Origin: Zetaproteobacteria bacterium | GTDB taxonomy: Bacteria > Pseudomonadota > Zetaproteobacteria > Mariprofundales > Mariprofundaceae | DNA length: 9,927 nt | Direction: 5' to 3' | NCBI GenBank assembly: GCA_021545665.1 | Contig: JAJRTX010000021.1 | Coordinates: 1-9,927, forward strand | Part shown: in pieces, positions 6,283-9,927 of the stretch | Numbering within the stretch: position 1 is the stretch's first letter | How the letters are laid out: each line of letters opens with the position of its first letter | The notes under the pieces: generated by a model | What the model was told of the DNA's origin: nothing | The model's input: only the letters and a program-made list of their open reading frames with translations | The model's database searches: none | Position numbers and translations under genes: made by a program

Positions 6283-7569
6283 TTATCGACAAATATGATT
6301 CCTGTCCGGCCCGGTTGACAACATAATGACCGGACATTCGCAAATTTCTTCGATGCGTTTGAGTAATACCATTGCTGCTTCTGGCAACTGATCAAAAGAT
6401 GTCATACCAAATGTGGACTCACTCCAGCCGGACAATGTTTCGTAGACAGGCAGGCAGGCGTCCAGTTGCTTACAGCAGGCAGGCATCGATTCCAGTCTTT
6501 TTCCATCCAGTTCATAAGCCACGCACAGCTTTACTTCTTCCAGACCATCAAGTACATCAAGTTTGGTGATCGCCAGACCGGTTACGCCATTGATGCGTAC
6601 AGCATGCTGAACCACGACAGCATCAAACCAGCCGGTACGGCGCGGACGCCCTGTTGTTGCACCAAACTCCTGCCCTTTTTCAGCCATATGCTGGCCCGAT
6701 GCATCTTCCATACCCTCGGCATTATATAATTCAGTCGGGAACGGGCCCGCTCCAACACGGGTGGTATAAGCTTTGCAGATACCCAGCACTTCATCCACCT
6801 GACCGGGGCCGACACCCAAACCGGCAAGTGCCGCACCGGCAACGGTATTTGAAGAAGTAACGAATGGATAAGTGCCATGATCCACATCCAGCATTGAACC
6901 CTGAGCACCTTCGTAGAGAATATTATCCCCTGCCTTGATACGCTTTTGCAGAATCACTGGCACATCGGCGGCTAATCGGAGCAAATACTCTTTGGCCAGA
7001 TCCAGCGCTTTATCCACTTCCGCCCGTGTTACAGGTTCGGCATGATAATATTGAGTAAGCATAAAATTCACATATTCGAGATTAGCATTAATTTTGGCAT
7101 CCAGCTCATCCGATTTCAGATCAATCAGCCGAATACCACGACGGGCGGTTTTATCTTCATAACAGGGACCAATGCCGCGACCGGTTGTGCCAATCTTGCC
7201 TTTGCCTTTAGCCGCTTCACGCGCTGCATCCAGAGCACGGTGATAGGGTAGAATCAACTGGCAACGGTCTGAAATCAGCATACGTTGAAAAACCGGAATT
7301 TTCGCATCAAGCAGCATATCAATTTCTTCAACGAGGCGGAATGGATCAACCACCGTGCCATTGCCGATCAGGCACAGCGTATCTTCATGCAGAATGCCGG
7401 ACGGGATATGGTTCAGAACGGTTTTTTTATCGCCAATGACCAGCGTATGGCCGGCATTCGGGCCACCCTGAAAGCGCGCCACTACATCAACTTCGGGCGC
7501 CAGAAGGTCAACTATTTTTCCCTTGCCCTCATCGCCCCATTGAATTCCAATTGCTACAGTATTTGCCAT
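6283..7569 (-). CDS. purA: Adenylosuccinate synthetase
   Basis: PurA joins IMP and aspartate using GTP to form adenylosuccinate, the first committed step from IMP to AMP, in the cytoplasm. The 428-residue protein (E. coli 432) has the glycine-rich GTP-binding loop GDEGKGK at 12-18 with catalytic Asp13, the NAGHT motif with catalytic His41 at 38-42, GTTGRGIGP at 127-135, and the C-terminal STGPDRNHI segment. I chose the ATG that gives MANTVAIGIQWGDEGKG because the family begins this way and GAGG sits 6 bp upstream. A longer reading frame of 34 extra residues exists, but it overlaps the hisZ 3' end and has no family support. It follows hisZ by 31 bp on the same strand, so the two are probably one operon, an arrangement common in proteobacteria. 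No feature is odd. Confidence 0.97.
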   Translation of the reverse strand: MANTVAIGIQWGDEGKGKIVDLLAPEVDVVARFQGGPNAGHTLVIGDKKTVLNHIPSGILHEDTLCLIGNGTVVDPFRLVEEIDMLLDAKIPVFQRMLISDRCQLILPYHRALDAAREAAKGKGKIGTTGRGIGPCYEDKTARRGIRLIDLKSDELDAKINANLEYVNFMLTQYYHAEPVTRAEVDKALDLAKEYLLRLAADVPVILQKRIKAGDNILYEGAQGSMLDVDHGTYPFVTSSNTVAGAALAGLGVGPGQVDEVLGICKAYTTRVGAGPFPTELYNAEGMEDASGQHMAEKGQEFGATTGRPRRTGWFDAVVVQHAVRINGVTGLAITKLDVLDGLEEVKLCVAYELDGKRLESMPACCKQLDACLPVYETLSGWSESTFGMTSFDQLPEAAMVLLKRIEEICECPVIMLSTGPDRNHICR

Positions 7570-7600
7570 TTCAACCTCAATAATTAAACCACGAAGTACA

Positions 7601-8578
7601 TCAGGTGAATTTCGCATCCAGCCAGGCCCATAAATCACAGGAAAAACCTGTAGCCGGCATATCACGGCCATATGCTGCCATCATCGCATCATAACGCCCG
7701 CCATAAAGTAGTGCCTGTGGGACATTATCTGCAAATCCGGCAAACAGGATGCCACTGTGGTAGAGAAACCGTGGCATTACTGCGGCATCAGCATGTACAT
7801 TTACTTCACCTTTAAGGCGATCATTTACTTCATTAACCAAATCTATCAACTCTCTTGCAGCACAATCAAAAGCTGAATTAATATTCCCTATATGTTGCTC
7901 AACCCAGTCTATATCACCCATTCCCGAAGCAAGTTCCAGCAAAGTTTCACAAACCTGCTCGGGCAGTGCCTCTGCCGATAGAAGTTCAGCCAGATCATCA
8001 GGAGAACGACGAGCCAGTCTCTCGGTCCATCTATCCAGCGTCGTTGTGCTGCCGGCTACCAGCGCCTTGAGTATACCAATATGTCCCACTTGCAGGACAG
8101 GCTGGGAAAAACCGGCAGCCAGCATCGACTGTGCAGCTAAATGCATGACTTCAATATCACCGGCTGAACCCGACACGCCCAGACACTCTACACCGGTCTG
8201 CCACGGTTGACGGGAACCACCACGCGCATCCGGACGTGCCAGCATGACAGGGCCCGAGTAATGCAGGCGGAGTTCATCAGAATCAAGTAAGCGACTGGCT
8301 GCAATGCGGGCAATTTGTGGTGTCATATCCGGTCGGATCGCCAATAGCCCTGCATCTGCAGGATCAGAAAAGACCAGCGTCTGGTCAGCAAGAAATCGTC
8401 CTGCACCGGAGTTCAAGGCTTCGGGTCGTTCCATTAATGGCGGAATAACTTCCTCATAGTCCGAACGCTCAAACAGAGCTGCCAATTTTTGCTGTAGACT
8501 ACGCAGCGCCTTGGCCCGTACACCAAATGCATCATCCAGCCCGATGATCGGGCGGCTTATTTTAGAACTCTCTATCAC
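7601..8578 (-). CDS. hisZ: ATP phosphoribosyltransferase regulatory subunit
   Basis: HisZ is a catalytically inactive relative of histidyl-tRNA synthetase. It binds the short form of HisG and confers activity and histidine feedback on ATP phosphoribosyltransferase, the first step of histidine synthesis. The 325-residue protein keeps the class II synthetase fold: VIPPLMERPEAL (44-55), the motif 2 region LAIRPDMTPQIARIAASR (79-96), RPDARGGSRQPWQTGVE (115-131), GHIGILKAL (165-173), and C-terminal LLYGGRYD (290-297) followed by GFSCDLWAWL. It is shorter than the usual 380-400 residues, mainly because the middle is compact and the C-terminus ends soon after motif 3. The start is GTG at 8576-8578, with a G-rich GGGGGAT just upstream; an in-frame TGA at 8591-8593 rules out extension. 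The GTG overlaps the TGA of a short upstream frame, a sign of translational coupling. HisRS is excluded by the missing anticodon-binding domain and by the purA neighbour. Confidence 0.9.
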   Translation of the reverse strand: MIESSKISRPIIGLDDAFGVRAKALRSLQQKLAALFERSDYEEVIPPLMERPEALNSGAGRFLADQTLVFSDPADAGLLAIRPDMTPQIARIAASRLLDSDELRLHYSGPVMLARPDARGGSRQPWQTGVECLGVSGSAGDIEVMHLAAQSMLAAGFSQPVLQVGHIGILKALVAGSTTTLDRWTERLARRSPDDLAELLSAEALPEQVCETLLELASGMGDIDWVEQHIGNINSAFDCAARELIDLVNEVNDRLKGEVNVHADAAVMPRFLYHSGILFAGFADNVPQALLYGGRYDAMMAAYGRDMPATGFSCDLWAWLDAKFT

Positions 8579-8683
8579 GCATCCCCCGGTTCAGCAAAAC
8601 GAACCATCAACATATCAGGAGCCAGCAGACGCTGCTCATATTCACCGCTGTTGAGTCAGGAGAAGTAGATATTGTTTGATCAC
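8575..8683 (-). pseudogene. Possible frameshifted small ORF, or leader peptide, upstream of hisZ
   Basis: A strong ribosome binding site, GGAGGA (plus-strand 8690-8695), lies about 7 bp before a GTG at 8681-8683. This opens a 13-codon frame (MIKQYLLLLTQQR) ending at TGA 8642-8644. A second frame, protein-like in character (YEQRLLAPDMLMVRF then AEPGDA), ends at TGA 8575-8577, overlapping the hisZ GTG start. Removing one base near 8642 would fuse them into a single peptide of about 35 residues. I do not recognise a family. It may be a small gene broken by a one-base change, a leader peptide, or chance; the overlap with hisZ and the good ribosome site are what make it worth recording. Confidence 0.3.
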
Positions 8684-8888
8684 AGAAATTCCTCCAGAGT
8701 GGGGTTTGCATAGCTGAGATGTATCAATTTCAGAGTGCGTGGGCACTCTATAGCGGGCAGACATCGGGTCAATGCAGAATTCATTTACGCTTAAATCAAC
8801 AGCAACATTGATCACGTCAGCAACTTCACGCAAAGCTGACAATCATATTTCATCATGCACATTCATATCCAACTGATAGTATTCAGAC
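8684..8888. other. Gene-poor spacer between hisZ and rnd
   Basis: I find no convincing gene in this stretch. A 66-codon minus-strand frame (8642-8842) crosses it but has no recognisable domain. A perfect hairpin, AGAGTGC (8732-8738) and GCACTCT (8743-8749) with a 4-base loop, lies in the middle without a U-tract. The rnd promoter and the promoter of the hisZ-purA operon should both lie within this spacer, but I could not pick clear boxes. Confidence 0.5.
8732..8749. repeat. Perfect 7-bp hairpin in the hisZ-rnd spacer
   Basis: AGAGTGC (8732-8738) and GCACTCT (8743-8749) flank the loop GTGG. It is GC-richer than its surroundings and lies between the divergent hisZ and rnd genes, so it could be an operator or an RNA stem. 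No U-tract follows on either strand, which argues against a terminator. Confidence 0.4.
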
Positions 8889-9927
8889 ATGACATCCAAC
8901 TTATATGATTATATTGATACCTCTTCCCAACTTCAGGAAGCCTGCGCAGAAATGGAAAAATGCAAAGTGCTCTGCCTGGATACGGAATTCCATCGGGAAT
9001 CCACTTATTATGCCGAATTTGCCCTGCTGCAGATTTATGGCAATGGACAATGCTGGATTATTGACCCGATCAAACTGAATGATCTGACCAGCCTGTGGGA
9101 TATCATCTGTCGGCCAGACATCCTGAAAGTATTTCATGCCGGTCGGCAGGATGTGGAGATCATTGTTAAGGAAGCCGGGCGTATGCCCTTGCCTCTGTTT
9201 GATACCCAGATAGCCGCAGCCTTGCTGGGTTATGGTCAACAGGTCGGCTTTGGCAATCTGGTGCAGCGCATTACCAAAAAAGCACTGCCCAAGGGCGAAT
9301 CATTTACCGATTGGAAGGCCCGACCGCTGACAAAGAAGCAACTTGATTATGCAGCCGATGATGTCATTTGGCTGATGCCTGTTTACCAGCACCTGGTTGA
9401 GCGCCTTCAGGCACAAGGCCGAAGTGACTGGCTGAGCGAGGAGCAAAGCATACTTTGTGATATGGCCACATATGACAATGACGAATCATCCATTTTTTGG
9501 CGTGTTAAAGGCGTGAATAAGCTTAAAGGACGTGGTCTGGCAACGCTGCGTGAACTGGCAGCATGGCGTGAGCGCGAAGCCAAAAAGAGAAATATTCCAA
9601 GGCGTCGCATGGTGGCCGATGATCCGCTGTTGGAGATCGCCCGGCAGGACACGCTAAATGCGGAAACACTGGAACGCATGCGTGGTATCCATGGTGGCTT
9701 CATCAAACGCTTCGGCAAAGATATCGTTCAGGTCTGGCAACAGGGAATGGATACACCTGAATCCGGATGGCCGAAACAGAAGTCGCGCCGACATAATACG
9801 AACGGCACCGATTTGAGGCTGGAAATGCTCGATACACTGGTACGCCTGAAAGCAGAAACAGGTGAGATCGCCCCCACGATTCTGGTTACCAAATCAGACC
9901 TTGCGGAACTGGCTTCCTGGGGTTTCC
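8889..9927 (+). CDS. rnd: Ribonuclease D (3' end outside the window)
   Basis: RNase D is a 3'-to-5' exoribonuclease that trims tRNA precursors and other small stable RNAs, in the cytoplasm. At least 346 codons are present and the frame is still open at the right edge; the family is usually about 370-390 residues, so only a short C-terminal piece is missing. The DEDDy exonuclease domain (about 5-175) has Exo I CLDTEF (Asp31, Glu33), Exo II HAGRQDVE (Asp88), and Exo III YAADD with Tyr154 and Asp158. The first HRDC domain follows at about 200-275 (FWRVKGVNKLKGRGLATLRE), and a second HRDC-like segment starts near 305. The ATG at 8889 is the only reasonable start: an in-frame TAG lies 10 bp upstream and the next Met is residue 22. 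I see no good ribosome binding site. It diverges from hisZ. Confidence 0.95.
   Translation, partial: MTSNLYDYIDTSSQLQEACAEMEKCKVLCLDTEFHRESTYYAEFALLQIYGNGQCWIIDPIKLNDLTSLWDIICRPDILKVFHAGRQDVEIIVKEAGRMPLPLFDTQIAAALLGYGQQVGFGNLVQRITKKALPKGESFTDWKARPLTKKQLDYAADDVIWLMPVYQHLVERLQAQGRSDWLSEEQSILCDMATYDNDESSIFWRVKGVNKLKGRGLATLRELAAWREREAKKRNIPRRRMVADDPLLEIARQDTLNAETLERMRGIHGGFIKRFGKDIVQVWQQGMDTPESGWPKQKSRRHNTNGTDLRLEMLDTLVRLKAETGEIAPTILVTKSDLAELASWGF

Noticed and set aside
7570..7671. 34-residue upstream extension of purA
   Set aside because: It overlaps the hisZ 3' end, lacks family similarity, and the internal ATG has a good ribosome binding site and the standard N-terminus.
8642..8842. 66-codon minus-strand frame between hisZ and rnd as a full gene
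   Set aside because: No domain or convincing start for the whole frame; only its last 13 codons have a good ribosome binding site, which are recorded with the small ORF.
20..8862. TTCATCATGCAC occurs near 20-31 and again near 8850-8862
   Set aside because: A 12-base match is expected by chance in a window of this size, and the flanks do not match.
1..9927. CRISPR array, tandem repeats or a defence-type gene cluster
   Set aside because: Reading through the window shows no regularly spaced repeats, and every large frame is assigned to a known metabolic, regulatory or mobile-element family.

Overview
The window looks like a chromosomal piece of an autotrophic proteobacterium. It carries a form II RuBisCO gene (cbbM), its dedicated activase pair (cbbQ, cbbO) and a divergent LysR-type regulator (cbbR), followed by housekeeping genes purA, hisZ and rnd. 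The RuBisCO is the roughly 460-residue form II type found in sulfur- and iron-oxidising beta-, gamma- and zetaproteobacteria (Thiomicrospira, Thiobacillus and Mariprofundus relatives); I cannot place the genus from the sequence alone.

Layout. 1-139 is the tail of an IS30-family transposase cut by the window edge. 140-404 holds a 47-codon ORF of unknown function that may be a decayed gene, then a long hairpin touching the cbbO stop codon. 405-3512 (minus) is cbbQ-cbbO, a likely two-gene transcript. 3513-3754 contains a strong terminator for cbbM and a second perfect 10-bp dyad lying over a possible cbbQ promoter. cbbM (minus, 3755-5155) and cbbR (plus, from 5320) diverge from a control region of about 160 bp with two inverted repeats, one of which fits the Fur-box consensus at 14 of 19 positions. 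purA and hisZ form a minus-strand operon that converges on cbbR. Between hisZ and rnd is a stretch of about 300 bp with what looks like a small frameshifted reading frame coupled to hisZ. rnd (plus) runs off the right edge.

How the genes work together. CbbM fixes CO2 onto ribulose-1,5-bisphosphate. CbbQ (MoxR-type AAA+ ATPase) and CbbO (von Willebrand A adaptor) form the activase that removes inhibitory sugar phosphates from RuBisCO. CbbR probably controls the divergent cbbM promoter. The terminator after cbbM would keep activase transcripts below RuBisCO transcripts. PurA (AMP synthesis) and HisZ (regulatory subunit for the first step of histidine synthesis) form a housekeeping pair often found together in proteobacteria, and RNase D is an RNA 3'-processing exonuclease.

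I see no CRISPR array, rRNA, convincing tRNA, defence island or clearly new system. The points most worth a second look are the regulatory dyads around the cbb genes and the small ORF upstream of hisZ.
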